A stretch of DNA of 37,250 nucleotides, taken from assembly GCA_021166845.1 (NCBI GenBank), contig JAJPEP010000082.1, positions 1-37,250 on the forward strand. The letters are read 5' to 3'. The position numbers and the translations under genes were made by a program. Below, piece after piece: positions 22,877 through 31,984 of the stretch. The notes under the pieces were generated by a model that searched no databases, was not told the DNA's origin, and saw nothing but the letters and a program-made list of their open reading frames with translations. Origin of the DNA: Thiobacillus sp. (GTDB lineage Bacteria; Pseudomonadota; Gammaproteobacteria; Burkholderiales; Thiobacillaceae). Numbering within the stretch: position 1 is the first letter of the stretch; every line of letters starts with the position of its first letter.

Positions 22877-23197
22877 TCAGGCGGCCTGCGCTTCTTCCAG
22901 CAGTTTCTGGATTTCGCCCTTCTGGTACATCTCGATCATGATGTCGCAGCCGCCGACCAGCTCGCCCTTGACATAGAGTTGGGGGAAGGTCGGCCAGTTG
23001 GCGTAGTACTTCAGGTTTTCGAAGATTTCCGGGTCGGCCAGCACATTGACCGCCAGAAAATCCTTCAGGCCGCAGGCCTGCAGCACTTGCGCCGCGCGCG
23101 ACGAAAAGCCGCACTGCGGAAACTGGGGCGTGCCCTTCATGTACAGCACGACGGTGTTGGTGGTGACTTGGTCACGAATGCGGTCTAGCGCGGTCAT
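22877..23197 (-). CDS. grxD: Monothiol glutaredoxin (Grx4/GrxD family)
   Basis: This 106-residue single-domain protein has the CGFS active site (Cys29) and the family motifs VLYMKGTPQFPQCGFS, WPTFPQLYVKGELVGGCDI and MYQKGEIQKLL. Proteins of this type bind a glutathione-ligated [2Fe-2S] cluster as a dimer or with BolA and take part in Fe-S trafficking. The start has an AGGAG site. It stands alone on its strand, with prmC far downstream, so no operon partner is visible. Confidence 0.96.
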   Translation of the reverse strand: MTALDRIRDQVTTNTVVLYMKGTPQFPQCGFSSRAAQVLQACGLKDFLAVNVLADPEIFENLKYYANWPTFPQLYVKGELVGGCDIMIEMYQKGEIQKLLEEAQAA

Positions 23198-23261
23198 ATC
23201 GGGGCTCCTGAATAATACTTGACTTGAATGCTCGGGAATTATACGCGCGTCGCGGCCGGCG

Positions 23262-24359
23262 TCAAGCCGCTTTTGGAACGCGCTGATAGGGACTGACGAA
23301 AGCCTTGTGAAAAAGATGCGGAACCAGCAGATGCACAGGCATGCGCAGCCAGTGGGCGCGCACGAAAGCGGCCAGGCGCGCAGTCGGGGTGAAGGCGCCG
23401 GCGCAGCTTGCGTGGTCGGGGGCCAGCACGCGGGTGAAGATGCTGTCCATCAGCGCGAGCGTAGCGCGATTGGGCGCCGCGGCATCGAGGGCGGCCGTCA
23501 CGCCTGCGGGAATCGGCGTGTCGAGAAAATGACGCAGATAACGCAGGGCATAGAACAGCGAGCGGCCCAGCTGCAGTTCGTCGGCGCGCGCGGTCAGGCG
23601 CGGCCAGAAATCGGGATCCGCTGCAGCGTCGCGCAGCAGCAGGTCGAGGTCGGTCAGGTCGCGCAGGCCGTGCGGCAACTCGCCGTCATGGAACAAATGG
23701 GCGGCGGAATGCAGGATGCGGTCTTCCGCCGCCAGCACATGAATGCCGGGCAGGCCTTCCACCGCGACGGCGCGGCTGCGCAGTTTGGCGGGATCCGGAT
23801 GGTAGCGCGCGGTGTCGGGCAGGATCGCGTGATGCACGTCGATCACGGTGGCGCGCTGGACGTGCTGCAGCGGGGGAATTTCGTGCATCCAGCGGCGGTA
23901 GTAGCGCTTGTCGTATTCGGACAGGCCGCCGGCGTGCCAGCCCGCCAGCATGAGCGCGGATTCGGCCTGCGGCAGTCGCTCGCGCGGCACCAGAATGTCG
24001 ATATCGTTGAACATCCGCCCCGCCGCGGCGGGCAGGTTGCCGGCGACGTAGGCCGCCCCCTTGAGCACGATCAGCGGACTGCCGAGATCGACCAGCGCGG
24101 CGCGAAGCTGTTGCAGTTCCCAGCGCACCGCCATGCGCTGCTTGTCGGCCAGCGTTTCGGCGGCATCGAAATGCCAGCGCGCCATCTCAGGGATTGCCGC
24201 CGCCAGCCCGTGCCGGCGAAAGCGGTGCGCCAGGCGCGCCAGCAGTCCTGCCGCCCGAGCCTGCCGTACCAGCATGTCCCATTCGCTCATGGAAAAGCGG
24301 GCGGTAATCTCGGGCGAGCGCAGGGTGCGGGAAAGCAGGTTGCGGGATAGGGGTTTCAT
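23262..24359 (-). CDS. Nucleotidyltransferase-fold protein of an HPr-rel-A type cluster
   Basis: This 365-residue protein resembles the uncharacterised NTP_transf_5 family. The nucleotidyltransferase-like core is visible as LIVLKGAAYVAGNLPAAAG followed by the metal-binding FNDIDILVPRE (D-x-D) around residues 115-145. The later helical part has an HxAAHLFHDGE segment and DLTDLDLLL. ATG 24359 is chosen over the in-frame ATG at 24404, which lies inside the preceding gene. It is the last gene of a run starting at 26144 and begins 4 bases after the kinase stop. The nucleotide donor and acceptor are unknown; members of this family often occur with HprK-related kinase A and a PqqD-like protein. Confidence 0.8.
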   Translation of the reverse strand: MKPLSRNLLSRTLRSPEITARFSMSEWDMLVRQARAAGLLARLAHRFRRHGLAAAIPEMARWHFDAAETLADKQRMAVRWELQQLRAALVDLGSPLIVLKGAAYVAGNLPAAAGRMFNDIDILVPRERLPQAESALMLAGWHAGGLSEYDKRYYRRWMHEIPPLQHVQRATVIDVHHAILPDTARYHPDPAKLRSRAVAVEGLPGIHVLAAEDRILHSAAHLFHDGELPHGLRDLTDLDLLLRDAAADPDFWPRLTARADELQLGRSLFYALRYLRHFLDTPIPAGVTAALDAAAPNRATLALMDSIFTRVLAPDHASCAGAFTPTARLAAFVRAHWLRMPVHLLVPHLFHKAFVSPYQRVPKAA

Positions 24360-24363
24360 GGTT

Positions 24364-25284
24364 TCAGGACGTGCGGCGCCCGGCCAGACGATCGAACGTG
24401 GCAATGGCCTCGTCCAATGCGCTGTAGTGGAAATCGTAACAGTCTGTCTGGCCGATCAGCGCGGTGCCGACGCGGAAGCCGTCAACGCCCAGGTGGCTGT
24501 AGTTGAATGCGTTTTGCGCCAGGAACATGAAGGTCTGCGCCTGTGAGCGTGGCGTGAGGGTGGCCGGCGCGCCGGCTTCCCACTTGGGGAAAATCACCCA
24601 GCCGGGGCGTGCCGTTTCGTGCTGGCGCAGCACGCTGTCGCGGGGTGGGCGCATGTGCGCCACCGTGCCTTTGACCGTGTCGTGCGAGGGGCGGTTGATG
24701 TAGGCGTCGGGGGCAAACTGGCGAATGACGTCGATCGACTGGTTTTTCAGGCTGACGGGCCGCGGCAGCGGTTGAATCAGGCCGGTTTTGCGGTCGATCA
24801 GGGTGAGCTCGTCGGACAGCAGGCGCCAGCCCGAGAGCGCCAGCCCGGCCGCCAGCGTGCTTTTGCCGGAGCCGGGCGGGGCGGGCAGGATCGCCGCCAG
24901 GCCGTTCTTCTCCACCACGGCGGCGTGGATGATCAGGTATTGATGCGCCTGGGTCGATACGCACCAGTTGAGTCCCCATTCCAGCATCGGAAATGCCTGG
25001 TCGCGCGGCAATGGCTTGAAGGGGTGCATGCCGTCGAACGAAAACGTGGCCTGGGGGCGCAGCCAGCGGCGCAGGCTGGCAGGCGGGTTTACCGAGACGT
25101 GGAAGTCGGCGAAGGCTTCACGCACGTTGCGCACCTCGAACTGGCCGTAAAGCTCGGCCAGGCCATCGGCCACGAACGGAATGCGCGACTGCAGCTTGAG
25201 CGAGAACGGCCCGGTGCGCAGCCACACCCCTGCGTCAGCCAATTGCCGCCGCAGCTCGACGCGAGGGAGTTGGAGCAGTTTCAT
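24364..25284 (-). CDS. HprK-related kinase A
   Basis: This 306-residue protein resembles the C-terminal kinase domain of HPr kinase/phosphorylase and fits the HprK-related kinase A family. The P-loop is LPAPPGSGKSTLAAGLA at about residues 133-149, followed by WRLLSDELTLID and the GTVAHMRPP segment. The N-terminal 120 residues carry no HprK N-domain. There is no HPr gene in the window, so the substrate is unknown and probably not the PTS. Its start overlaps the PqqD-like stop by 4 bases (ATGA), giving translational coupling. Known context of the family is a PqqD-like protein and a nucleotidyltransferase, both present here. Confidence 0.88.
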   Translation of the reverse strand: MKLLQLPRVELRRQLADAGVWLRTGPFSLKLQSRIPFVADGLAELYGQFEVRNVREAFADFHVSVNPPASLRRWLRPQATFSFDGMHPFKPLPRDQAFPMLEWGLNWCVSTQAHQYLIIHAAVVEKNGLAAILPAPPGSGKSTLAAGLALSGWRLLSDELTLIDRKTGLIQPLPRPVSLKNQSIDVIRQFAPDAYINRPSHDTVKGTVAHMRPPRDSVLRQHETARPGWVIFPKWEAGAPATLTPRSQAQTFMFLAQNAFNYSHLGVDGFRVGTALIGQTDCYDFHYSALDEAIATFDRLAGRRTS

Positions 25285-25553
25285 ATGGATTCCAGCAGGC
25301 CGATTTTGCGCAGGCCGGCGAGCGTGTCTTCAATCAGTTCATGGAGTTGCGGCGTGTCCGCCACCCCGAGGCGGCTTGCCAGAGCGGCTACCAGCTCGTC
25401 CGAGCTATAGCCGGGATGGTCACGGCAGGTTTGATACAGCGCCAGGGTCAGCGGCTTCAGGTAATGGGTGTCGCCCGACGCCGCATCGTAGGCGACCGCT
25501 TCGTCTCCCCAGATTTTAAGCAGGCGTGACGGGTTGGAGGAAGTGCACGTCAT
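25281..25553 (-). CDS. PqqD-like protein of an HPr-rel-A type cluster
   Basis: This 90-residue protein has the PqqD-like winged-helix pattern, with AVAYDAASGDTHYLKPLTLALYQ followed by helices SSDELVAALASRLG and LIEDTLAGLRKIGLLE. In other systems such domains bind a leader peptide and present it to a modifying enzyme. Here the neighbours are a kinase and a nucleotidyltransferase, not radical SAM or other PQQ genes. It overlaps the kinase start by 4 bases and lies 3 bases after the stop of the secreted protein gene. A role as adaptor that delivers the substrate to the kinase is an inference. Confidence 0.85.
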   Translation of the reverse strand: MTCTSSNPSRLLKIWGDEAVAYDAASGDTHYLKPLTLALYQTCRDHPGYSSDELVAALASRLGVADTPQLHELIEDTLAGLRKIGLLESI

Positions 25554-25556
25554 TGA

Positions 25557-26144
25557 TCAGTTCAGTGGGCAGTCGCGCTCGTTCAACATGGCGAGCGAGT
25601 TCTTCAACTTTTCCGGGTTGGTCAGGTAGTTGCTTTGGAAAAGTTCGATTAACTCGCCCGAGGTGTAGCCGAAGTTAACCGCTGGATGTGCTGCATTCAG
25701 CAATGCGGCAACCGCATGGAAACCCAGATTGGTTGATATCGGGTCGCCATTGCCATTCAACTCCCGCATTACTTCCAGCAAGGTGTAAGCGCGGCCATCG
25801 TTCCTGACGTACTGGGTGACGCTGAAGACTTCATTGAATGTTTCGGCTGGATTGCCGGGTTTGCTGATGGGGGTGAAGCCGGTCGGTCCCCAGGAGTCCA
25901 GGTGGACGGGCGCTTTCCAGTATCCCGGCGTGCCCCCTCCGCATATCTCCTGGGGGTTGGACAGGTTGCCGGATGCCATGCCGGAAATGGTGCACTGGCT
26001 GGCCCATACCGGGCGGCTGGCCAGCGTGAAAACCGCTGAAACTCCCAGCGCGGCGCCGGTCAGCCGGCGACGGGATTGGTCGACCGAATCGCCTTGCGAT
26101 ACCTCGTGCGGGGTGTCTTGCGCTTCGGGTGTGTGATCGGACAT
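25557..26144 (-). CDS. Secreted protein heading the HPr-rel-A type cluster
   Basis: This 195-residue protein has a twin-arginine-like signal (SRRRLTGAALGVSAVFTLASRPVWA, about residues 24-48), with cleavage predicted after VWA. The mature part begins SQCTISGMASGNLSNPQEIC, a short loop with two cysteines. Then come GGGTPGYWKAP, a motif I associate with many secreted bacterial proteins of unknown role, and a helical C-terminus containing HAVAALLNAAHPAVNFGY. ATG 26144 is chosen because the frame upstream (to 26237) encodes no signal and crosses a palindrome. It is the first gene of the run and may be the substrate, or the exported partner, of the PqqD/kinase/nucleotidyltransferase trio. That link is an inference from position. 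Confidence 0.75.
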   Translation of the reverse strand: MSDHTPEAQDTPHEVSQGDSVDQSRRRLTGAALGVSAVFTLASRPVWASQCTISGMASGNLSNPQEICGGGTPGYWKAPVHLDSWGPTGFTPISKPGNPAETFNEVFSVTQYVRNDGRAYTLLEVMRELNGNGDPISTNLGFHAVAALLNAAHPAVNFGYTSGELIELFQSNYLTNPEKLKNSLAMLNERDCPLN

Positions 26145-26162
26145 GGCAGGCCTCGATAATCG

Positions 26163-26179
26163 TTTGGATGCTATCCAAA
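26163..26179. promoter_or_regulatory. Palindrome before the secreted-protein gene
   Basis: TTTGGAT-gct-ATCCAAA is a perfect 7+3+7 dyad starting 19 bases upstream of the ATG at 26144. The position fits an operator overlapping the leader or promoter of the HPr-rel-A type cluster. A protein-binding role is inferred from symmetry only. Confidence 0.4.
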
Positions 26180-26283
26180 TTGACAGCAAGAATCGCGCCA
26201 ATATACCTTGAACCGGCCTGGAATGACCATTGCACAATGCTTGCGGCGGTTCCGGGCCGCTCCCCGCACGCGACGAGTGTAAA

Positions 26284-27198
26284 TTATTCCGACAGTTCGC
26301 CGCCGCTGACGCGCGGGATGCCCGCCAGGTCGGGCCAGCTTTGGGGGCGGAGGATGCCGCTCTCGCGCAACAGGGCCCGGACGGCGTCCGCCTGGTCGTA
26401 GCCGTGTTCCAGCAGCAGGACGCCGCCGGGGCTGAGGTGATTGCGCGCGGCGGCGGTCAACTGGCGCAGATCGGCGAGGCCGTCCCGGCCGGCGGCCAGC
26501 GCGGTCAAGGGCTCGAAACGTACGTCGCCGCGCGTCAGGTGGGGGTCGGTGGCAGCGATGTAGGGCGGGTTTCCGACGATGAGATCGAAACGCCGTCCGG
26601 CGAGCACCCTGGTGGGCATAAACGCGGCGAACCAGTCGCTGGTCAAAAACTCGACGTGGGCGTCGAGGATATCGGCATTGCGCTCGGCGATGACCAGTGC
26701 CGCGGCGGAGCGATCCACCGCCGTGACGCGCGCGAGCGGGCGTTCCAGCGCCAGGGTGATGGCGATGCAGCCGCTGCCGGTGCCCAGATCCAGCACGTCC
26801 ATGGCCCGATCGGGCGGCATGCGCGCCAGCGCCAGCTCGACCAGCAGTTCGGTATCGGGGCGCGGAATCAGGATGTCGGGCGAAACCTGGAACGGGCGGC
26901 CGTAGAACTCTCGCATGCCGACAAGGTAGGCGATGGGCACGCCTTCCAGGCGGCGCGTCAACAGGGATTCAAACGCTGCGGCGTGCGTGTTGCTGAGCGG
27001 GTCGGTGTCGTGCGCGATCAGCCATGCCGGCCTGACGTCCCAGGCAAATGCGGCCAGCACGCGCGCTTCCAGCCGCGCCTCGCGTTTTTCCAGTCCGAGA
27101 GCGGCCGCGAGTTGGCCGCTGGCGGCGGTCAGGACGTCGGCCACCGTTCGCAGCCCAACTGACCCCTGACCCCTGCCCCCTGAATCCTGGCTATTCAC
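26284..27198 (-). CDS. prmC: Peptide chain release factor N5-glutamine methyltransferase
   Basis: PrmC methylates the Gln of the GGQ motif in RF1 and RF2, here made by the adjacent prfA. The family motifs are visible: [34 protein letters not shown], the SAM loop [11 protein letters not shown] and the catalytic NPPY (VGNPPYIA). The start is uncertain. GTG 27198 overlaps the prfA end by 8 bases and yields 304 residues, but the first residues then translate a C-rich heptad repeat. A start further in, near TVADVL, would remove it. The C-terminus ends at GGELSE as usual. Confidence 0.93.
   Translation of the reverse strand: MNSQDSGGRGQGSVGLRTVADVLTAASGQLAAALGLEKREARLEARVLAAFAWDVRPAWLIAHDTDPLSNTHAAAFESLLTRRLEGVPIAYLVGMREFYGRPFQVSPDILIPRPDTELLVELALARMPPDRAMDVLDLGTGSGCIAITLALERPLARVTAVDRSAAALVIAERNADILDAHVEFLTSDWFAAFMPTRVLAGRRFDLIVGNPPYIAATDPHLTRGDVRFEPLTALAAGRDGLADLRQLTAAARNHLSPGGVLLLEHGYDQADAVRALLRESGILRPQSWPDLAGIPRVSGGELSE
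27159..27187. repeat. Heptad tandem repeat at the prfA/prmC junction
   Basis: Four imperfect seven-base units (TGACCCC, TGACCCC, TGCCCCC, TGAATCC) lie between the prfA stop and the conserved part of prmC. The type recalls the TAGGGG/TAGGAA units at 31972-32052, so both may belong to one class of short intergenic repeats. Confidence 0.6.
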
Positions 27199-28270
27199 CT
27201 GAAAGCGTCGCCAGCAACTCTGCCTGATGTTCGGCCGCCAATGCATCCAGCAGTTCGGTGAGGTCGCCGTCCATCACCGCGTCGATCTTGTATAGCGTGA
27301 GGTTGATGCGGTGGTCGGTGATGCGTCCCTGCGGGAAGTTGTAGGTGCGGATGCGGTCGGAGCGGTCGCCGCTGCCGACCAGCCCCTTGCGGGTGCTCGC
27401 CTCGGCGGCGTGCTGCGCCTGGATTTCGCGGTCCTTCAGGCGCGCCGCCAGCACGCTCATCGCCTGCGCGCGGTTGCGATGCTGCGAGCGGTCGTCCTGG
27501 CATTCCACCACCAGCCCGGTCGGCAGGTGGGTGATGCGCACCGCCGAGTCGGTCTTGTTGATGTGCTGGCCGCCCGCGCCGGAGGCGCGGTAGGTGTCGA
27601 TGCGCAGGTCGGCCGGGTTGATGCCGACTTCGCCGACTTCGTCGGCTTCCGGCATTACCGCCACCGTGCAGGCCGAGGTGTGGATGCGGCCCTGTGATTC
27701 GGTTTCCGGAACGCGCTGGACGCGGTGGCCGCCGGATTCGAACTTCAGCCGCGAATAGGCGCCGTGGCCGACGACGCGGAGGATGGCTTCCTTGTAGCCG
27801 CCGACCTCACCGGGGTTTTCCGACACCACTTCGACCTTCCAGCCTTGCCGCTCGGCATAGCGCGTGTACATGCGCAACAGGCTGCCGGCGAACAGCGCGG
27901 ACTCGTCGCCGCCGGTGCCGGCGCGGATTTCAATAAAGATGTTGCGCTCGTCGTTGGGATCCGTCGGCAGCAGCGCGGTTTGCAGTCCGGTTTCCAGTTG
28001 CGCGATTTTCGCTTCGGTGGCAGCGATCTCGGCCTCGGCGAGCTCGCGCAGCTCCGGGTCGGCCAGCATTTCGCCCGCGGCTTCCCGGTCAGCCTCGACC
28101 TGCCGGTACTGGCGATACAGCGCCACCACCGGGGTGAGGTCTGCATGTTCGCGGGTAAGCCGGCGGTAGCGGTCCATGTCGCCGGCGATTTCCGGCTGCG
28201 ACAGCAGGGCGTCGAGTTCCTCCAGCCGCTCGTCGGCGCGAGCGAGCTTGTCCGCCAGCGTGGCTTTCAT
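27191..28270 (-). CDS. prfA: Peptide chain release factor 1
   Basis: RF1 ends translation at UAA and UAG. The 359-residue length is normal. The N-terminal coiled domain is followed by the [24 protein letters not shown] segment and the catalytic GGQ in [16 protein letters not shown], with the switch region [13 protein letters not shown] after it. The start ATG 28270 overlaps the hemA stop as ATGA. A much longer frame up to 29317 only shadows hemA. The gene lies between hemA and prmC, the usual order in many proteobacteria. Confidence 0.98.
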   Translation of the reverse strand: MKATLADKLARADERLEELDALLSQPEIAGDMDRYRRLTREHADLTPVVALYRQYRQVEADREAAGEMLADPELRELAEAEIAATEAKIAQLETGLQTALLPTDPNDERNIFIEIRAGTGGDESALFAGSLLRMYTRYAERQGWKVEVVSENPGEVGGYKEAILRVVGHGAYSRLKFESGGHRVQRVPETESQGRIHTSACTVAVMPEADEVGEVGINPADLRIDTYRASGAGGQHINKTDSAVRITHLPTGLVVECQDDRSQHRNRAQAMSVLAARLKDREIQAQHAAEASTRKGLVGSGDRSDRIRTYNFPQGRITDHRINLTLYKIDAVMDGDLTELLDALAAEHQAELLATLSGE

Positions 28271-29517
28271 TCCTGATGCAGTCCGTAGAGCTGGCTGATG
28301 AGGCGGGCGAACTGGTCTCGCTCGTCGCGCGTGGCGTGGCTGAGCGCGTGGGTCGGCGCGTGCAGCAGCTTGTTGGCGAGCGCATGGCTCATCGCGTCGA
28401 GCACCGCGCGCGGGTCGTCGCCGCGCGCCAGCGCCTTTTCCGCCTTTTCGATTTCGTGGCGGCGGTGGCGCTCGGCGGTGTCGCGCAAGCTGCGGATCAC
28501 CGGCACCAGCTCGCGGCCTTCCATCCAGTGCACGAAGCTTTCGACGCTGGTCTCGATGATCGCCTCGGCCTGCGCCACCTGGGCGACACGGTTGTCCATG
28601 CCTTCGCGCACCACCTGTCCCAGGTCGTCCACGCTGTAGATGAAGACGTCGTCCATGTCGGCGACTTCGGCCTCGACGTCGCGCGGCACCGCCAGGTCGA
28701 CGATGAAGATCGGCCGGTGGCGGCGCTGCCGGATCGCGCGCTCCAGCATGCCCTTGCCGAGGATGGGCAGCGGGCTCGCGGTGGAGGTGACGATGATGTC
28801 GTAGGCCGGCAGCTCGTCGGGCAGCGCGGTCAGCGGGATCACTCCGGCGCCGAAGCGCTCGGCCAGCGGGCGCGCGCGTTCGGCGGTGCGGTTGGCCACC
28901 GTCATGCGGCGCGGGTGCTGCGCGGCGAAGTGGGTGATGCACAGCTCGATCATCTCGCCGGCGCCGATGAACAGGCAGGCCTGATCCTTGATGCTGGGGA
29001 AGATGCGCTCGGCCAGGCGCACCGCTGCAGCGGCCATCGATACCGAGTTGGCGCCGATTTCGGTGCTGCTGCGCACCTCCTTGGCGACCGAGAAGGTGCG
29101 CTGGAACAGCTTGTGCAGCAAGAGGCCGAGGGTGCCGGCTTCCTCGGCGGCCTGCGCCGCCTGCTTCATCTGCCCGAGGATTTGCGTCTCCCCCAGCACC
29201 ATCGAGTCGAGGCCGGCGGCGACGCGGAAGGCATGCTGCGCGGCCTTTTCGCGCGGCAGCGCATACAGGTAGGGCGCGAGTTCGCGCCGCTCGATGTGAT
29301 GGAAATCGGCCAGCCATTGCGCCACGTCGTCTGGCGAGGGCGTGTTGACGTACAGCTCGGTGCGGTTGCAGGTCGACAGGATGGCGACTTCGGAGGCGCG
29401 CCGGCTCTGCGTCAGTTCGTGCAGCGCCTGCACCAGTTTGTCGGGGCCGAACGCCACCTGCTCGCGGATGGCGAGCGGCGCGGTGTGATGATTGACCCCG
29501 AGGGCGAGAAGCTGCAT
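28267..29517 (-). CDS. hemA: Glutamyl-tRNA reductase
   Basis: HemA reduces glutamyl-tRNA to glutamate-1-semialdehyde with NADPH, the first step of C5 tetrapyrrole synthesis. The 416-residue protein shows the N-terminal [13 protein letters not shown], the catalytic Cys50 in [11 protein letters not shown], the [16 protein letters not shown] motif, the NADP-binding segment ([14 protein letters not shown]), NRTAERA and the C-terminal dimerisation helices. A siroheme-dependent DsrAB in the same window makes tetrapyrrole supply relevant, though no co-regulation is visible. It overlaps prfA by 4 bases. Confidence 0.98.
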   Translation of the reverse strand: MQLLALGVNHHTAPLAIREQVAFGPDKLVQALHELTQSRRASEVAILSTCNRTELYVNTPSPDDVAQWLADFHHIERRELAPYLYALPREKAAQHAFRVAAGLDSMVLGETQILGQMKQAAQAAEEAGTLGLLLHKLFQRTFSVAKEVRSSTEIGANSVSMAAAAVRLAERIFPSIKDQACLFIGAGEMIELCITHFAAQHPRRMTVANRTAERARPLAERFGAGVIPLTALPDELPAYDIIVTSTASPLPILGKGMLERAIRQRRHRPIFIVDLAVPRDVEAEVADMDDVFIYSVDDLGQVVREGMDNRVAQVAQAEAIIETSVESFVHWMEGRELVPVIRSLRDTAERHRRHEIEKAEKALARGDDPRAVLDAMSHALANKLLHAPTHALSHATRDERDQFARLISQLYGLHQE

Positions 29518-29546
29518 GACGGCAGATGGCCGAAAAATGAAGACTG

Positions 29547-30473
29547 CTATTTTACTTTACCCGCCGTCCAGGCTGCGCGCGCGGGTGGATTCAAATCAAA
29601 GCGCAGGCGGTCGTGATAGCGCCCGCGATAGAGCAGGCGGCGGTGTTGGGGGGAATCGGAAAATCCATTGCGGGTGTGCAGCACATTGTTGCAGACGAGG
29701 CCCATGCCGGGGCGCAGGCGGGCGGTGAGGATGTATTCCGAGCCGGCGAGAATGTCGGCCAGGGTTCTGACCGCGGCTTGGGTGACGGCGTCCTCTTTCC
29801 ACACGATGGAGCGGGTGCGCGCGGTGTAGCGCATGGTAAGAAAGCCCTGCTCGGGGTCGACCGCAAACACCGGCCCGCGCTGCGCTGCCCGGGCAATGTC
29901 GTCCTCGTCCATGCGCGCGGGGATGGTCATCGCGTCGGGCTGCATCAGTGCGGCGGCGTAATCGGGGCTGGCGTCGCGCAGCTGGATATAGGCGATTTCA
30001 TGATCGAGCAGGGCGTTTTCGCCGCCTTCTTCGGCGTCCTGCGCGCAGTGCAGGGTCATGCCGAGGATGCGGCGGTCGGGCGCATTGTAGTAGCCGTCGG
30101 TGTGCCAGTTGATCGGCTTGCGGGTGTAGGGGATGAACTCGCCGCGCCCGCCGCCTTCGCCGTCCGCCGGGGTGATGCTGGACAGCCCGTCCTCGTCGGC
30201 GAGGTAGTTGCCTTCCAGGCGGACCAGGCCGAGCTGTTGCGCCAATTGTCCGGGCAGAGACTTGTCGGCGGCGGGCAGGTGCGGCGCGCTGTAGATCGCC
30301 ATGTTGGCGCGCGCGCAGCGGGTTTCGATGGCGTCGATTTCGTCCGGGGTGAGATGGCGCGGATCGGCCAGCGGCACGACCAGTTCGTCGACGCTGCGCG
30401 GGTAGGCGGCAAGCCGTTCAGCGCGCCAGGCGCGGTAGCCGCTCTCGTTGGCCAGATCGAACGGCGACGGCAT
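29547..30473 (-). CDS. TauD/TfdA-family Fe(II)/2-oxoglutarate dioxygenase
   Basis: This 308-residue protein belongs to the TauD-type dioxygenases. The metal facial triad is the H-x-D in NWHTDGYYN (His124, Asp126) and the distal His in [12 protein letters not shown], with the 2-oxoglutarate Arg in the following [11 protein letters not shown]. TauD itself frees sulfite from taurine, but the family has many substrates and none can be assigned here. It is 6 bases after the unknown 206-residue gene and downstream of a sulfurtransferase and a DsrC-family gene. A role in organosulfur use is therefore possible but unproven. It ends 29 bases before the hemA start. Confidence 0.88.
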   Translation of the reverse strand: MPSPFDLANESGYRAWRAERLAAYPRSVDELVVPLADPRHLTPDEIDAIETRCARANMAIYSAPHLPAADKSLPGQLAQQLGLVRLEGNYLADEDGLSSITPADGEGGGRGEFIPYTRKPINWHTDGYYNAPDRRILGMTLHCAQDAEEGGENALLDHEIAYIQLRDASPDYAAALMQPDAMTIPARMDEDDIARAAQRGPVFAVDPEQGFLTMRYTARTRSIVWKEDAVTQAAVRTLADILAGSEYILTARLRPGMGLVCNNVLHTRNGFSDSPQHRRLLYRGRYHDRLRFDLNPPARAAWTAGKVK

Positions 30474-30479
30474 TTGAAA

Positions 30480-31100
30480 TTACTCTGGGGGCAGCATGTC
30501 GGGCGAGCCGAAGCCGCGCTTGACCGGCGCGTCGGACAGCAGGCCCTTGAAGCTCTTTCTCACCGTGCCCATCATCTCGGGCATTTCGATGTCCATGATC
30601 TGGTCCATGATCCAGGTCTTGTCGTCGTCGCCCATCTCCTCGCGGATCTGCAGGCTGAGGAAGCGCAGTGCGGGGAAGCTGGCCTTGTCGTCGTCGGGGA
30701 ACTCGAACTCGGCGTAGTCGGCAAAGCGGCGGTTCAGAAAGTCGATGAATTCGGCCTTGAAGTTGCGGCTGGGATCGGGGCCGACCGACTCGATGATATT
30801 TTCCTCCATCACCTCGCCCAGCCGGTTGGCGATCGCTTGCAGCACTTCGACGCGGCGCTCGGGCGTCTGCGAGGAATAGGCCATGCGGTCGCAATAATGC
30901 GCCAGGAAGGCGACAAATTCGGCGATCAGCTTGAACCCGCGCGTCGGGGTGATGATGTCGTAATTTTCGCGGCCGAGGTTGTCGACGGCCTTGTCGGCGA
31001 CGCGCCAGATGGTCGAGGCGACCGCGCTGGCGATTTCCCCGGCGCTGCGTTCGCCGTCCTTCTTGAACCAGATGGTGCGTACTTTGACGGGTTTGACCAT
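30480..31100 (-). CDS. Conserved-looking protein of unknown function (206 residues)
   Basis: I do not recognise this family. The protein is soluble, acidic and largely helical, with no signal or membrane segment. It begins MVKPVKVRTIWFKKDGERS. The middle carries an HYCDRMAYSSQTPERR segment and FKAEFIDFLNRRFADYAEFEF. The end is rich in Met and Asp (WIMDQIMDIEMPEMMGTVRKS), followed by a Pro/Gly tail. A good AAAGGAAA site precedes ATG 31100. It is 12 bases after sseA and 6 bases before the TauD-type gene, so it is part of the minus-strand sulfur-associated series. Confidence 0.8.
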   Translation of the reverse strand: MVKPVKVRTIWFKKDGERSAGEIASAVASTIWRVADKAVDNLGRENYDIITPTRGFKLIAEFVAFLAHYCDRMAYSSQTPERRVEVLQAIANRLGEVMEENIIESVGPDPSRNFKAEFIDFLNRRFADYAEFEFPDDDKASFPALRFLSLQIREEMGDDDKTWIMDQIMDIEMPEMMGTVRKSFKGLLSDAPVKRGFGSPDMLPPE

Positions 31101-31112
31101 GAGCGTTTTCCT

Positions 31113-31961
31113 TTATTCGCCGGTGGCAACGGGGCGCGCTGGATCGGTGATCCATTCGCTCCATGAACCGGGGTAGAGCCGTGAACCGGGAAGGCCGGCG
31201 ATTTCCATCGCCAGAATATTGTGGCAGGCGGTGACGCCGGAGCCGCACATGTGGATGACCTGCCAGGCCGGCCTGCCTTTCAGCAGCGCCTGATAATTCT
31301 CGCGCAACGCCTCGGGCGGCAAATAGGTGCCGTCCACGTCGAGGTTTTCGTCAAACGGCCAGTTGATGGCGCCGGGCACGTGCCCGGCCACCGGGTCGAG
31401 CGGCTCGAATTCGCCGGAGAAGCGGCGATCCGGACGCGCGTCGATAATGAGTTGCTGGCCGGTCTGCGATGCACGCAACACTTCGTCCGCCGCCACGATC
31501 TGGGTGGGTTCGGGCAGGCAGGCGCAAGCCGCCTTGTGCGGTGTCGGCACTTCGGCATTGAGCGGACGTTTTTCACGCGTCCACTTCGGATAGCCGCCGT
31601 CCAGCAACGCCACTCCGGGGTGACCGAGCCAGCGCATCATCCACCACAGCCGCACGGCCATCGAGCCATAACTGTCGTCGTACACCACCACCTGCTTGTT
31701 GACGCCGACCCCCCAAGCGCACAGCTTTTCGGCCAGCACGCGGGGGTCGGGCAGCGGATGCCGCCCCGTGGTTTCGCCGACGGGGGCGGAAAGATCGTCG
31801 TCCAGATGAACATAGCGTGCGCCCGGGATATGGGCTTTCGCGTAGGCCTGGCGGCCGGCATCGGGATCGGTCAGGGTGAAACGGCAATCCAGAACGACCC
31901 AGTTCGGGTCATCCAGATGCGCGGCCAGGTCTTCGGTGGTGACGAGGGTGTTGGAATACAT
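31113..31961 (-). CDS. sseA: Tandem-rhodanese sulfurtransferase (SseA type)
   Basis: This 282-residue protein has an inactive N-terminal rhodanese domain and a catalytic C-terminal one. The active site is Cys239 in MCGSGVTACHN. The CGSGVTA loop is that of 3-mercaptopyruvate-type sulfurtransferases, though thiosulfate use cannot be excluded. The N-domain shows WVVLDCRF and HIPGARYVHLDDDLS and the C-domain IDARPDRRFSGE. It lies between the DsrC-family gene and the 206-residue unknown. It is a candidate donor of persulfide sulfur to DsrE/DsrC-type carriers; this is inference from context. Confidence 0.92.
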   Translation of the reverse strand: MYSNTLVTTEDLAAHLDDPNWVVLDCRFTLTDPDAGRQAYAKAHIPGARYVHLDDDLSAPVGETTGRHPLPDPRVLAEKLCAWGVGVNKQVVVYDDSYGSMAVRLWWMMRWLGHPGVALLDGGYPKWTREKRPLNAEVPTPHKAACACLPEPTQIVAADEVLRASQTGQQLIIDARPDRRFSGEFEPLDPVAGHVPGAINWPFDENLDVDGTYLPPEALRENYQALLKGRPAWQVIHMCGSGVTACHNILAMEIAGLPGSRLYPGSWSEWITDPARPVATGE

Positions 31962-31984
31962 AGGTGGGGAACTAGGAAATAGGA

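Noticed and set aside
25281..25553. PQQ cofactor biosynthesis (pqqD)
   Set aside because: No pqqA, B, C or E gene is nearby, and the neighbours are an HprK-related kinase and a nucleotidyltransferase-fold protein, which fits the PqqD-like relative instead.
27191..29317. 708-residue fused form of release factor 1
   Set aside because: The N-terminal 350 residues are an out-of-frame reading of hemA; the ATGA overlap at 28267-28270 marks the true start.
28276..29616. Long plus-strand open frame opposite hemA, and a similar one at 29613-31166
   Set aside because: Both mirror well-recognised minus-strand genes and have His/Val/Gln-rich nonsense composition.
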